Positions 6,079 through 14,686 of a DNA stretch of 25,159 bases are shown here, in pieces. Under the pieces are notes generated by a model that saw nothing but the letters and a program-made list of their open reading frames with translations, had not been told where the DNA came from and ran no database searches. Made by a program: the position numbers and the translations under genes. This DNA comes from Rhizobium leguminosarum (GTDB lineage Bacteria > Pseudomonadota > Alphaproteobacteria > Rhizobiales > Rhizobiaceae): NCBI RefSeq assembly GCF_001652265.1, contig NZ_LWBS01000445.1, forward strand, positions 1 through 25,159, written 5' to 3'. The stretch's first letter is position 1. The number at the start of each line of letters is the position of its first letter.

Positions 6079-7781
6079 ATGACCGGCGAGAAAGCCAACT
6101 CTTCCCTCAACAACCCCTCCGATCGTCGCATGAACGGCTGCGAGATCGTTCTGCAGGCGCTGCGCGACAATAATGTCGAACACATTTTCGGTTATCCCGG
6201 CGCAGCCGTGCTGCCGATCTATGACGAAATCTTCCAACAGGAGGACATCAGACATTTCCTGGTGCGCCATGAACAAGGCGCCGGACACGCCGCCGAAGGC
6301 TATGCCCGCTCGACGGGGAAAGTGGGTGTCATGCTGGTAACATCGGGACCAGGCGTTACAAATGCGGTAACGGCGCTGCAGGATGCGCTTATGGACTCCG
6401 TTCCCCTCGTCTGCCTCGCCGGCCAGGTGCCGACAAGCCTGATCGGCACGGACGCTTTTCAGGAATGCGATACGGTCGGCATCACCCGCCCCTGCACAAA
6501 GCACAATTTCCTAGTCCAACACATCGACGATCTGGCCAAAACGATCCATCTGGCTTTCCGGATCGCGGCGTCCGGCCGGCCCGGCCCTGTTCTCATCGAC
6601 ATGCCGAAGGACGTGCTCTTCGCCATCGGGACCTACGTTGCACCTGACGTAGCTCGGCCGCCCAGCTACCAGCCCGCAATGCAAGGCGATCAGAACGCGA
6701 TCCGGTCGGCTGTCGCATTGATGGCCGAAGCCCGACGACCCATTATCTATACGGGCGGCGGCATCATCAACTCCGGACCGGAGGCGTCGAGATTGTTGCG
6801 CGAGTTTATCGACCTCACCGGCTTTCCGGTAACGTCGACCGTCATGGGGCTTGGGGCCTATCCGGCTACCGGGCCGAACTGGCTGCGGGTCGCCGGACAG
6901 GACGGATCGCATGAAGCGAATATGGCAATTGGCGATTGCGACCTGATGATCGTCATCGGCGCGCGTTTTGACGACCTTGCGACCTCGCGTGCCCGGAGTT
7001 TTCACCTCGCTCGAAGAAAATCCAGATCGATATCGATGCCTCGTCGATCAACAAACGCGTTCTCGTCGACATCGGCATTCGGGGCGACGCCGCACATGTG
7101 CTGGCGGATATGATCCATGCCTGGCGGTCGCTCTCCACTATGCCCGACCAGAAGCGGTTGCGAGCGTGGTGGACGGAGATCGATCACTGGCGAGCCCGCC
7201 ATTCGTTTTCCTATGAGCGGCTGGACCATGCAATCATGCCGCAACATGCCCTGGAGCGCCTGCATGCGCTGACAAAGCCGCACGACCCCATCATCACCAC
7301 GGAGATCGGTCAGCAGATGTGGGTGGCGCAGTTCTTCGGCTTCGACAAACCCAATCGCTGGATTACGTCAGGGGGATTGGGGACGATGGGCTTCGGTCTT
7401 CCTGCCGCGCTGGGCGCGCAGATCGCAAATCCCGGGCGCCTTGTCATCGACATTGCCGGCGACGCTTCGGTGCAAACGACGATGAAAGAGCTGTCGACCG
7501 CGATACAGCATCAAGCGCCGATCAAGATCTTCGTATTGAGCGATGAGCATCCGGGCATGGCGCGAGAATGGGAACAACAGCCGGATGGCAACGGTCGACT
7601 GCGCTCTTATTCGGCATCACTGCCCGATTTCACCAAGCTCGCGGAAGCCTATGGCGCTGTCGGCCTTCGCTGTGAGAGGCCGAGCGAACTAGATGCCAGG
7701 ATCGAGGAGATGATCGACGCGGACCGGCCGGTGCTCCTCCATTGCCGGGTTGCAAGGCTCGCCGACGGCCATCCGCGGTGA
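6079..7781 (+). pseudogene. Acetolactate synthase large subunit, frameshifted (ilvI/ilvB-type)
   Basis: This ThDP enzyme would condense two pyruvates, or pyruvate and 2-oxobutyrate, in branched-chain amino-acid synthesis. Frame 1 from ATG 6079 shows GCEIVLQALRDNNVEHIFGYPGAAVLPIYDEIF, the catalytic-Glu region LVRHEQGAGHAAEGYARSTGKVG, and QECDTVGITRPCTKHN, up to GARFDD. Near 6995-7000 the frame is lost. The next frame resumes with FSPRSKKIQIDIDASSINKRV and runs to 7781, as if one base were deleted. In the ThDP motif GDAS...NN, the usual NN is SD (FVLSDEHPGM), and the normally conserved RQWQQLLHGNR region has become REWEQQPDGNG. The C-terminus is about 30 residues short of relatives. No small-subunit gene follows. 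The start at 5998 is rejected because it lies inside the attenuator. Decay is more likely than a sequencing error, given the several defects. Confidence 0.8.
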
Positions 7782-7814
7782 TGGTAGCAGCTCCCATCCG
7801 TTCAATGTGCTTGA

Positions 7815-7836
7815 TCAGGCCCCTCTGGGGGCCTGA
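7815..7836. terminator. Strong hairpin between the convergent synthase and dehydrogenase genes
   Basis: TCAGGCCCC (7815-7823) and GGGGCCTGA (7828-7836) pair over nine positions around TCTG. No T-run flanks it on either strand. It lies between genes that converge, so a bidirectional terminator is plausible. A second inverted repeat, GCCCGT/ACGGGC (7864-7869/7879-7884), follows. Confidence 0.5.
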
Positions 7837-7964
7837 GGATTGACGGTACACAGGCGGCGCCCGGCCCGTCTCCGGAGAACGGGCGGTTCTGGCATGGCTG
7901 AGCGATACCACGAGACATGTCGCCCATGAGTGAAAGCGCGCCAAGTGGGTGGGGATTCGGTCCG

Positions 7965-9401
7965 CTAATTAACCGTCTCGGTTACAAGCTTTGCATTGAA
8001 ATAAGCTTCCATCGCTTCGCTGCCGCCTTCTGACCCGTAGCCGGAATCTTTTATGCCGCCGAAGGGTAGCTCTGGCAGCGCCAGTCCATGATGATTGATC
8101 GATAGCATGCCACTTTCGATGTCGCGGGCAAGGTTGGCGCTCGTCTTCGTAGAAGTCGTGTAGGCATATGCCGCCAGCCCGTATGGCAGGCGGTTGGCTT
8201 CCGCAATGGCAGAGCCGTAATCCGAAAATGCACTGACGATCGCCATCGGACCGAAGGGTTCTTCGTTCAGCACGCGCGCATCTTGTGGAACGTCGGTCAA
8301 AACTGTCGGCTGGAAGAAGTTGCCGAGATTGCCGATTCTTTTGCCGCCGGTTGCGATCTTTGCGCCACGCATCACCGCGTCGGCCGTCAGCGACTCCATG
8401 GCTTCGACCCTTCGCGGATTGGCAAGCGGCCCCATGGTTACGCCGTCGCGCAATCCATCGCCGACATCGATTGCCTCGGCCGCCTTCACGAAGCCATCGA
8501 GGAATTTTTCAAAGACGCGTTCCTGGATGAGGAACCGCGTCGGAGCCACGCAGACCTGGCCGGCATTTCGAAACTTCGCACCAGCCAATAGTCTGACCGC
8601 AAGATCGATATCGGCATCATCGAAAACGAGAGCTGGCGCATGGCCGCCGAGCTCCATCGTCATCCGCTTCATGTGGACGCCGGCCAGTGAGGCCAGTTGC
8701 TTTCCAACGACGGTCGATCCGGTGAAGGAGATTTTGCGGATAACAGGGTGCGGGATGAGGTGATTTGAAATATCGGCTGGAACTCCGAAAACGAGATTGA
8801 GCACTCCCGCCGGCAGGCCTGCGTCAGCAAAGGCGCGAACAAGCTCGGCGCAGCTTGCCGGCGTCTCCTCCGGTCCCTTCAAAATAATCGAACAGCCGGC
8901 TGCAAGGGCCGCCGAAACTTTCCGTACGGCTTGATTCAACGGGAAATTCCAGGGACTGAAGGCCGCCACCGGACCGACAGGCTCCTTGACAACCATTTGC
9001 CTGATATTGGTCGCTCTGGGTGGAACCAAACGGCCGTAGGCACGGCGAGCCTCTTCGGCAAACCAATCGATGGTGTCGGCAGCCCCCGCCGTTTCCGCCT
9101 TGGATTCCGCCAGCGGCTTGCCCTGCTCCAACGTCATTATTCTCGAGATCGCCGCGGAACGGTCGCGCAAGATCTCGGCGGCTTGGCGCATAAGCTTTGA
9201 CCGGTCGAACGCACTAACGCGCCGCCATTGTTCAAAGCCGGCGGCAGCGGCTGCAAGCGCTTCATCGAGATCACTCTTGCTGGCATTCGAAACGCTACCG
9301 ATGACCTCGCCCGAAGTAGGATTAACGATGGAGAGCTGCCCGTTTGAGCCGTCCCTCCAAAGGCCATTGATGTAAAGTTGGGTATCCGGATATCCCGACA
9401 T
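7965..9401 (-). CDS. NAD(P)-dependent aldehyde dehydrogenase, succinate-semialdehyde dehydrogenase-like
   Basis: This 478-residue cytoplasmic enzyme oxidises an aldehyde to an acid. It has the standard ALDH elements: PWNFP with N152, ILKGPEETP with K175 binding the cofactor (the usual Pro after Lys is Gly), FTGSTVVGK, general base E250 in MELGG, nucleophile C284 in NAGQVC, and EEPFGP. Similarity to the GabD group, together with the upstream aminotransferase, points to succinate semialdehyde or malonate semialdehyde as substrate. I chose ATG 9401 (MSGYPD) because GGAGAG precedes it; the longer in-frame start overlaps the upstream gene. It lies 17 bp after the gamma-glutamyltransferase gene and is the last gene of the operon. 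Confidence 0.9.
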   Translation of the reverse strand: MSGYPDTQLYINGLWRDGSNGQLSIVNPTSGEVIGSVSNASKSDLDEALAAAAAGFEQWRRVSAFDRSKLMRQAAEILRDRSAAISRIMTLEQGKPLAESKAETAGAADTIDWFAEEARRAYGRLVPPRATNIRQMVVKEPVGPVAAFSPWNFPLNQAVRKVSAALAAGCSIILKGPEETPASCAELVRAFADAGLPAGVLNLVFGVPADISNHLIPHPVIRKISFTGSTVVGKQLASLAGVHMKRMTMELGGHAPALVFDDADIDLAVRLLAGAKFRNAGQVCVAPTRFLIQERVFEKFLDGFVKAAEAIDVGDGLRDGVTMGPLANPRRVEAMESLTADAVMRGAKIATGGKRIGNLGNFFQPTVLTDVPQDARVLNEEPFGPMAIVSAFSDYGSAIAEANRLPYGLAAYAYTTSTKTSANLARDIESGMLSINHHGLALPELPFGGIKDSGYGSEGGSEAMEAYFNAKLVTETVN

Positions 9402-9418
9402 ATCGCTCTCCATTGCCG

Positions 9419-11011
9419 TCAGTAGCCGAGTGCGCAACCATCTTTCCGATGATCAGAAGCGCCCAACAGCGTGTTGTGTTGATCGTCAATCCAAATCGCC
9501 TGGGCACCGCCAATCGCCCAATTCGGAGCGACAACCTTGAAGCCGCGCGCTTCGAGATCATCGCCGATCGAGGTGCGAAGACGTGCTTCGGCTTCGATCG
9601 TCGCAGTGCCGGGAAGCGGAAAGAGCCGAGGTAAATCGATTGCGCTCTGAATGTCCAAATTGAAGTCGAACAGCTTGGAGAGGAAGTGGGCGTGGCCCAT
9701 CGCCTGATAGTGCCCCCCCATGACGCCGAACGACAAAACAGTTTTGCCATGGCGTGTCACCAGCCCTGGGATGATCGTGTGCATGGGCCTCTTGCGCGGC
9801 TCTATCGCATTCGGATGGCCCTGCTTCATAACGAAGCTTTGCCCCCGATTGTGGAATAGGACGCCGGAGTTTGGCGCCATCAAGCCGCTTCCGTAGGGAT
9901 GGAAGACCGAGTTGATGAAGCTCGCAACATTTCGGTCCTTGTCGACAACCGAAATATAAACCGTGTCCGAATGCTCGACGCCGTCGAGAACCGCCGCGGC
10001 GTTGGCGGCTGTAGTCATATCGATCTTGGCAGCAAGACTGTCGGCGAGTTCATCGGACAACAGAAAGTCGACCGGAACATCTGATACTGCCGCGTCGGCT
10101 ACCCATCGATCACGGGCGGCATAAGCCAGCCGAGTGGCTTCGATTTCGACGTGCAGATTGTCGACGCCCAGCGGATCGCCTTTGCGTTCAAAACGCTCCA
10201 AAATCTTCAGGATCATCAGAGCGATAATCCCCTGCCCGTTTGGCGGGCATTCATGCACCGTCCATCCTCGATATGTCGCGCTGACGGGCTTCACATATTC
10301 GCCGGCGGCAGATGCAAAATCTTCAAGTGTATGGAGACCGCCAAGCGAATTCAGCCGTGTCACCATGTCGTCCGCCACGGGACCACGATAGAAGCCGTCA
10401 CGGCCTGAAATCGCGATCGCTTCCAGTGTCTGTGCCAGTTCCGGCTGACGTTGAACCGATCCGACAGGCGGGGCCTGATCGTCGATCAAGAAAATACGGC
10501 GTGTCGAAGGATCACGCAGCAACAAATCACGTTGGTTCGAAATATCGACGGCAACGCGTGGGGTGATCCCATAGCCGTCGCGCGCCAGCGCCATTGCGGG
10601 AGCAAGGATTTCAGCCAGCGACATCCTTCCATGATCGGCAACGAGACGCGTCCATGCGTCCACCGCACCGGGAACGGTCACCGCATGCGGCGACGATCGC
10701 TCGATCGAAGTGATGCCGTTTTCCCTGAACCAATCAAAATGCGCCGCCGCCGGCGTGCGTCCCGAGCCATTATAGGCAACGACATCTTCATTTCCGTTTG
10801 ATCTCAGCAGCGCAAAGCAATCGCCGCCTATGCCGGTGGATCCGGCCTCGACCACGCATTGCACGGCACAGGCACCCACCGCAGCATCGATCGCCTTGCC
10901 GCCGGCTTTGAGGATCTCGATCGCGGTCAAAGTCGCCATAGGGTGCGATGTTGCTGCCATCCCATTGCGGCCGACAGCTATCGATCTTCCCGGCATTTCG
11001 AAGTTTCGCAT
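9419..11011 (-). CDS. Gamma-glutamyltransferase-family protein (Ntn hydrolase)
   Basis: The 530-residue protein belongs to the family that self-cleaves and then transfers or hydrolyses gamma-glutamyl groups. The N-terminal part shows AGGKAIDAAVGACAVQCVVEAGSTGIGGDCFALL and NGSGRTP, with the substrate-binding Arg at 85. The predicted autocleavage and nucleophile residue is T350 in HSDTVYISVVD. GSGLMAPNSGVLFHNRG and MGGHYQAMGHAHFL follow. No signal peptide is visible, whereas E. coli Ggt is periplasmic, so this one is probably cytoplasmic. It lies 17 bp after the aminotransferase and 17 bp before the dehydrogenase, inside the same operon, so it probably acts on a gamma-glutamylated pathway intermediate. 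It could equally be an amidohydrolase of the cephalosporin-acylase-like branch. Confidence 0.88.
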   Translation of the reverse strand: MRNFEMPGRSIAVGRNGMAATSHPMATLTAIEILKAGGKAIDAAVGACAVQCVVEAGSTGIGGDCFALLRSNGNEDVVAYNGSGRTPAAAHFDWFRENGITSIERSSPHAVTVPGAVDAWTRLVADHGRMSLAEILAPAMALARDGYGITPRVAVDISNQRDLLLRDPSTRRIFLIDDQAPPVGSVQRQPELAQTLEAIAISGRDGFYRGPVADDMVTRLNSLGGLHTLEDFASAAGEYVKPVSATYRGWTVHECPPNGQGIIALMILKILERFERKGDPLGVDNLHVEIEATRLAYAARDRWVADAAVSDVPVDFLLSDELADSLAAKIDMTTAANAAAVLDGVEHSDTVYISVVDKDRNVASFINSVFHPYGSGLMAPNSGVLFHNRGQSFVMKQGHPNAIEPRKRPMHTIIPGLVTRHGKTVLSFGVMGGHYQAMGHAHFLSKLFDFNLDIQSAIDLPRLFPLPGTATIEAEARLRTSIGDDLEARGFKVVAPNWAIGGAQAIWIDDQHNTLLGASDHRKDGCALGY

Positions 11012-11028
11012 ATCGTCGGTTCCCTCGC

Positions 11029-12411
11029 TCAGTAGAGGCCGGTCGCCCTGGCCCAGGTGTAGGTGTCATCCAACGCCCGGGTGGAGCGGTCGAACAATTC
11101 GTTGATCTGTGCTTCGGTGATGATAAGCGGCGGGCAAAGCGAGTAGTTGTCGCCAAGGGCGCGCGTGATGACGCCATGGACCTGGGCCTGCTTGCCGGCG
11201 TGAATGGCAATGCCGTCCCCTGGCTTGAATTGCTCTTTGGTTTCCTTATTGCGAACCAGTTCGAGTGTGCCGATGAGGCCACGACCGCGGGCGTTGCCAA
11301 CAAGCGGATGGTCGCCAAGTTCGCTCAACCGTCGCTGGAATACCGTGGCAACGTCCCTGACGTGGCCGACAATGTCGCGCTCCTCATAGATTTTCAGGGT
11401 TTCCAAAGCGACGGCGGTAGCAACAGGATGGCCGCTATAGGTGAAACCATGTCCGAATGTTCCGATTTTCTCGCTTTCGGCAACGACCGCGGAATGGACC
11501 TTTTCGTTGATCATCAGGGCAGATATCGGCTGATAGGCCGCCGAAAGCTGCTTTGCCATGACGATCATATCCGGCTGAAGCCCGAAGCTTTCGGAGCCGA
11601 ACATCGTGCCGAGCCTGCCGAAGCCGCAGATGACTTCATCGGCGATCAGCAGCACGTCGTATTTCTTGAGGATTGCCTGGATCTTCTCGTAATAGGTCGG
11701 CGGCGGAACGATGCAGCCACCGGATGCCATCAATGGCTCAGCGAAAAATGCACCGATGGTTTCCGGTCCCTCGGCGAGGATCATCTGTTCAAGCGAATCG
11801 GCACAGCGCATCGCAAATTCTTCCTCAGTTTCGCCCGGGCGGCCGTAGCGATAAAATTCGGGGCAATCCGTATGCAGCACCCGATCAATAGGCAGATCGA
11901 AATCGCGGTGGTTGTTCGGAAGCCCCGTCAGGCTCGCCGAAGCGATGGTGACGCCGTGGTAGGCCCGCATCCGCGATATGATTTTCTTCTTTTCCGGCTT
12001 GCCGATGGCATTGTGATAATACCAGACAAGCTTCATGGCGGTGTCGTTGGCCTCGGAACCCGAATTGGCAAAGAACACTTTCGACATCGGGACCGGTGAA
12101 AGCTGAATGAGCCGGTCGGCAAGCTCGATCGCGGTCTCATGCGTCTTGCCGCCGAAGCTGTGATAGAAGGGCAGTTCCTTCATCTGGCGGGTTGCCGCGT
12201 CTACCAGCCGTTGTTCGCTGAAACCCAGCGAGGCACAAAACAGCCCGCCAAGACCCTCGATGTATTTATTGCCGTCGCTGTCGATGATGTGGATCCCCTC
12301 ACCCTTGGCGATGACCAGCGGGCCGTCCTTCAAATGCTGCGAGGCGTTCGTATAGGGATGAAGAACGAACGCGGCGTCGCGGGATTCAAGGGAGTTGAGA
12401 AGGATGGTCAC
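11029..12411 (-). CDS. Class III aminotransferase (omega-amino acid / GABA type)
   Basis: This 460-residue PLP enzyme moves an amino group from an omega-amino acid or diamine to a keto acid, probably pyruvate. Visible features are GLFCASLGFSEQRLVDAA, NSGSEANDTAMKL (phosphate binding), RMRAYHGVTIASASLTG, the PLP aspartate D258 in LLIADEVICGFGR and the Schiff-base lysine K287 in MAKQLSAAYQPISALMI. This pattern is shared with SpuC- and GABA-transaminase-like enzymes. The start is GTG at 12411, with GGAG eight bases upstream. In the operon it follows the ureohydrolase and binding-protein genes and precedes the gamma-glutamyltransferase. The likely reaction is GABA or beta-alanine to its semialdehyde, feeding the dehydrogenase at the operon end. 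The exact substrate is inferred. Confidence 0.92.
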   Translation of the reverse strand: MTILLNSLESRDAAFVLHPYTNASQHLKDGPLVIAKGEGIHIIDSDGNKYIEGLGGLFCASLGFSEQRLVDAATRQMKELPFYHSFGGKTHETAIELADRLIQLSPVPMSKVFFANSGSEANDTAMKLVWYYHNAIGKPEKKKIISRMRAYHGVTIASASLTGLPNNHRDFDLPIDRVLHTDCPEFYRYGRPGETEEEFAMRCADSLEQMILAEGPETIGAFFAEPLMASGGCIVPPPTYYEKIQAILKKYDVLLIADEVICGFGRLGTMFGSESFGLQPDMIVMAKQLSAAYQPISALMINEKVHSAVVAESEKIGTFGHGFTYSGHPVATAVALETLKIYEERDIVGHVRDVATVFQRRLSELGDHPLVGNARGRGLIGTLELVRNKETKEQFKPGDGIAIHAGKQAQVHGVITRALGDNYSLCPPLIITEAQINELFDRSTRALDDTYTWARATGLY

Positions 12412-12470
12412 AGGGGTTCTCCAAATAATAGCTTTGTTTCGATTGCGGCGCTTGGCAAAGCTCCATCAGT

Positions 12471-12501
12471 CAGCCGGTGCGACCTCTCGGTGCACCGGCT
12501 G
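12471..12501 (-). promoter_or_regulatory. Intercistronic hairpin between binding-protein and aminotransferase genes
   Basis: CAGCCGGTGC (12471-12480) and GCACCGGCTG (12492-12501) pair perfectly over ten positions with an 11-base loop. No T-run follows on the minus strand. As in the sugar importer, it sits just 3' of a binding-protein gene inside an operon, so it may protect or partly terminate the transcript and keep the binding protein abundant. Confidence 0.65.
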
Positions 12502-12536
12502 CCGATTGCTGCCGGAATAAGAGCCTTACCCTTTAA

Positions 12537-13379
12537 TCAATCAAGAGTTGTCTTTATCCACTTTTCTGCGAGCTTGTTGATCGTGCCGTCGGCTTCGGCC
12601 GCTTCGATCGCCGCATCGAACATCGACTTCAAGACCGTATCGTCCTTGCGAAGGCCCGCCGCGATGCCTTGTCCAAAGACCCCGCCTTTGAAGGTCGGAC
12701 CCGCGATCTTGTAGTCTATGAAGTCGTCCTTGCCGAGCGTTGCAGTCAATGAGGTTTTCTGGGCAACGACGGCATCGATCCGACCGGCCTGGAGGTCCAG
12801 ATCATGCTGTTCGACGGTCTTGTATTCCCTGGGATCGACGACGCCCTTGAAATAGGTATCGAGAAACGCAGTGTTCGCCGTCGAGACCTGGGCGCCGACG
12901 GCCTTGCCCTTCAGGGCGTCTCGAAGCGGCTGCAATTCCTGCTCGACCTTCGCCTTGTCGCCAGCGAGGTCCACCGTCGTCCCGGTTCCCGGCAGATCTG
13001 CGAGAGGACCGGTTTTTTCGACCATGAAAGCGGCCGCGGTCGGGGCGTAGGGCTTGCTGAACGAGATGACGGCAAGGCGCTTTTCGGTCACGATCATCGA
13101 AGCCATGATGGCGTCGAACTTCTTCGCGGTGAGCGATGGAATCAGCCCATCCCAGTCCTGGGCGACGATGGTGCATTTGACCTTCATGCGAGCGCAAAGG
13201 TCGTTGGCAAGATCGATCTCGAACCCTGCAAGCTTGCCGTCAGGACCGGTAAAATTCCAAGGTTCGTATGCGCCCTCGGTCGCAATGGTGATCTCGGTTG
13301 GTTTTGTCTCAGCGGCGGCAGCGCCGACAGAGACGACGCCGAGCAGAGCGGACGTCAACAAGAATTTTGATATTTGCAT
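12537..13379 (-). CDS. Polar amino-acid ABC transporter periplasmic binding protein (HisJ/ArgT/OccT-like)
   Basis: The 280-residue protein has a signal peptide cleaved near AAAA/ETK (residue ~23). The mature part has the family-3 solute-binding layout: EITIATEGAYEPWNF, GFEIDLANDLCARMKVKCTIVAQDWDGLIPSLTAKKFDAIMASMIVTEKR (the Arg that binds the alpha-carboxylate), FSKPYAP and DLDLQAGRIDAVVA. It most resembles lysine/arginine/ornithine and opine binding proteins, so a guanidino or basic amino acid is a likely ligand. ATG 13379 is preceded by GGGGA. Its permeases and ATPase are not adjacent but lie in the divergent unit at 15418-17657, an unusual split. It is 80 bp downstream of the ureohydrolase gene. 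Confidence 0.92.
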   Translation of the reverse strand: MQISKFLLTSALLGVVSVGAAAAETKPTEITIATEGAYEPWNFTGPDGKLAGFEIDLANDLCARMKVKCTIVAQDWDGLIPSLTAKKFDAIMASMIVTEKRLAVISFSKPYAPTAAAFMVEKTGPLADLPGTGTTVDLAGDKAKVEQELQPLRDALKGKAVGAQVSTANTAFLDTYFKGVVDPREYKTVEQHDLDLQAGRIDAVVAQKTSLTATLGKDDFIDYKIAGPTFKGGVFGQGIAAGLRKDDTVLKSMFDAAIEAAEADGTINKLAEKWIKTTLD

Positions 13380-13459
13380 TTAGCATTCCCCTTTTTGGTA
13401 GACCCTGCCCTTTTCCCAAGGCGAGGCTGTTGCAGACTCCGCGACATCCAGCCCGTTTG

Positions 13460-14506
13460 CTAGGACGCGCGAACCTTGATTGCCTCGGCCGTCAGGCAGA
13501 GGAGTTCGAATAAGACCTGGGCGGCAATTTGCGCCGTGTTCGACGTTGGATCGTATTGCGGAGCGATCTCGACGACGTCGCCGCCGACGATGTTCAAACC
13601 TGCAAGACCGCGCAGAATTCCGAGTGCCTGGGCAGACGTCAGCCCACCGACCTCAGGCGTCCCCGTGCCAGGCGCAAATGCCGGATCAAGAGAATCGACG
13701 TCGAAGCTGATGTAGGTTGGGCCTGATCCGGCGATTTCTCTCGCTTTGGCGATGACGGCCTTTATGCCGAGGTCGCCAACGTCTTCCGCATGGATGACGG
13801 TCATGCCGGACGCGTAAGAAAATTCCCACAGATACTCGGAATTTCCTCGAATTCCGATCTGGATCGTCCGCGTGGGATCAAGCACACCGTCCAGAACCGC
13901 TTGGCGGAACGGTCCGCCATGATGGAATTTGCACCCCTCGAATGAACCACCCGTGTCGCAATGTGCATCGATGTGGATCATCCCGACGGGCTGATGCTTG
14001 CCAAGGGCCTTGAGAATTGGAAGGCTGATCGAATGGTCACCGCCGACTGCCAGGGGCACAACGCCCGCTTCTACCAGCCCGCGGACAAATCGTTTGATAT
14101 CTTCATGGGATGCAGCAAGATCAAAGCGGCTTTTGAACGGAACATCGCCCACGTCGGCAACGCGTGCATGGGCAATCGGGACGGCTCGCAAGACATGATC
14201 GTAAGGACCGACCCGATCGACATTGCGGACGGCCCTCGGCCCGAATCGCGCGCCTGATCGGTTCGTCACGCCTAGATCCATCGGAATTCCGAAAAGCGCT
14301 ATGTCTATATCCGTAAAATTGGGTGATGCGTCGGGACGACACGGTGCCTTCAGCAATGTCGGAACCCCGCAATAGGGCGCCTGACGACTGTCTGCCTCAC
14401 CGAAGACCAGCTCGGCAACCTTTCGAAACTCCGGATCGAATACTTCGCCGCCTGAAGCGTTCGAAAAACGCTTGCGCAATTCGTCCAGGCTGAGAATCTC
14501 CGGCAT
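13460..14506 (-). CDS. Ureohydrolase (agmatinase / guanidinobutyrase family)
   Basis: This 348-residue enzyme hydrolyses a guanidino group to urea plus an amine using two Mn ions. All metal ligands are present: H158 in GGDHS, D180, H182 and D184 in DAHCD, and D269 and D271 in DVDSLDP. VTNRSGARFGPRAVR (80-94) is a conserved family element and HHGGPF (195-200) lies near the substrate pocket. The ~65-residue N-terminal extension with YCGVPTLLKAPC is longer than in SpeB-type agmatinases and is seen in larger guanidino-acid hydrolases. With the GABA-type aminotransferase and the semialdehyde dehydrogenase downstream, 4-guanidinobutyrate or 3-guanidinopropionate fit better than agmatine, but the substrate is inferred. 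The start ATG 14506 follows GGAGG. It is the first gene of the minus-strand operon, divergent from the GntR gene. Confidence 0.9.
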   Translation of the reverse strand: MPEILSLDELRKRFSNASGGEVFDPEFRKVAELVFGEADSRQAPYCGVPTLLKAPCRPDASPNFTDIDIALFGIPMDLGVTNRSGARFGPRAVRNVDRVGPYDHVLRAVPIAHARVADVGDVPFKSRFDLAASHEDIKRFVRGLVEAGVVPLAVGGDHSISLPILKALGKHQPVGMIHIDAHCDTGGSFEGCKFHHGGPFRQAVLDGVLDPTRTIQIGIRGNSEYLWEFSYASGMTVIHAEDVGDLGIKAVIAKAREIAGSGPTYISFDVDSLDPAFAPGTGTPEVGGLTSAQALGILRGLAGLNIVGGDVVEIAPQYDPTSNTAQIAAQVLFELLCLTAEAIKVRAS

Positions 14507-14584
14507 CTGGCCTCCATGTGTTCTGAAGCAATCTCAAGCCGCATTCAAAAAGCGAATGAGGAGCCATTGCTTGTTGTCTCCAAC

Positions 14585-14617
14585 ATTGTATACATAATCG
14601 TATTCTTCTTGATCAAG
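14585..14617. promoter_or_regulatory. Candidate GntR/FCD operator region between divergent operons
   Basis: The 14507-14659 region separates the ureohydrolase and GntR genes. ATTGTATACATA (14585-14596) contains the perfect palindrome TGTATACA (14587-14594) and resembles the ATnGTATACnAT-like sites of FCD-type GntR regulators. A second perfect palindrome, CTTGATCAAG (14608-14617), lies 13 bp further. No clear promoter boxes could be assigned. Control of both operons from here is an inference. Confidence 0.5.
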
Positions 14618-14686
14618 CAAGAGGGAAAAAGTTATGGTGACGCTCGCCAGGCCCGGTGAATGGACCAGAGATGGAAGGGGAATCGA

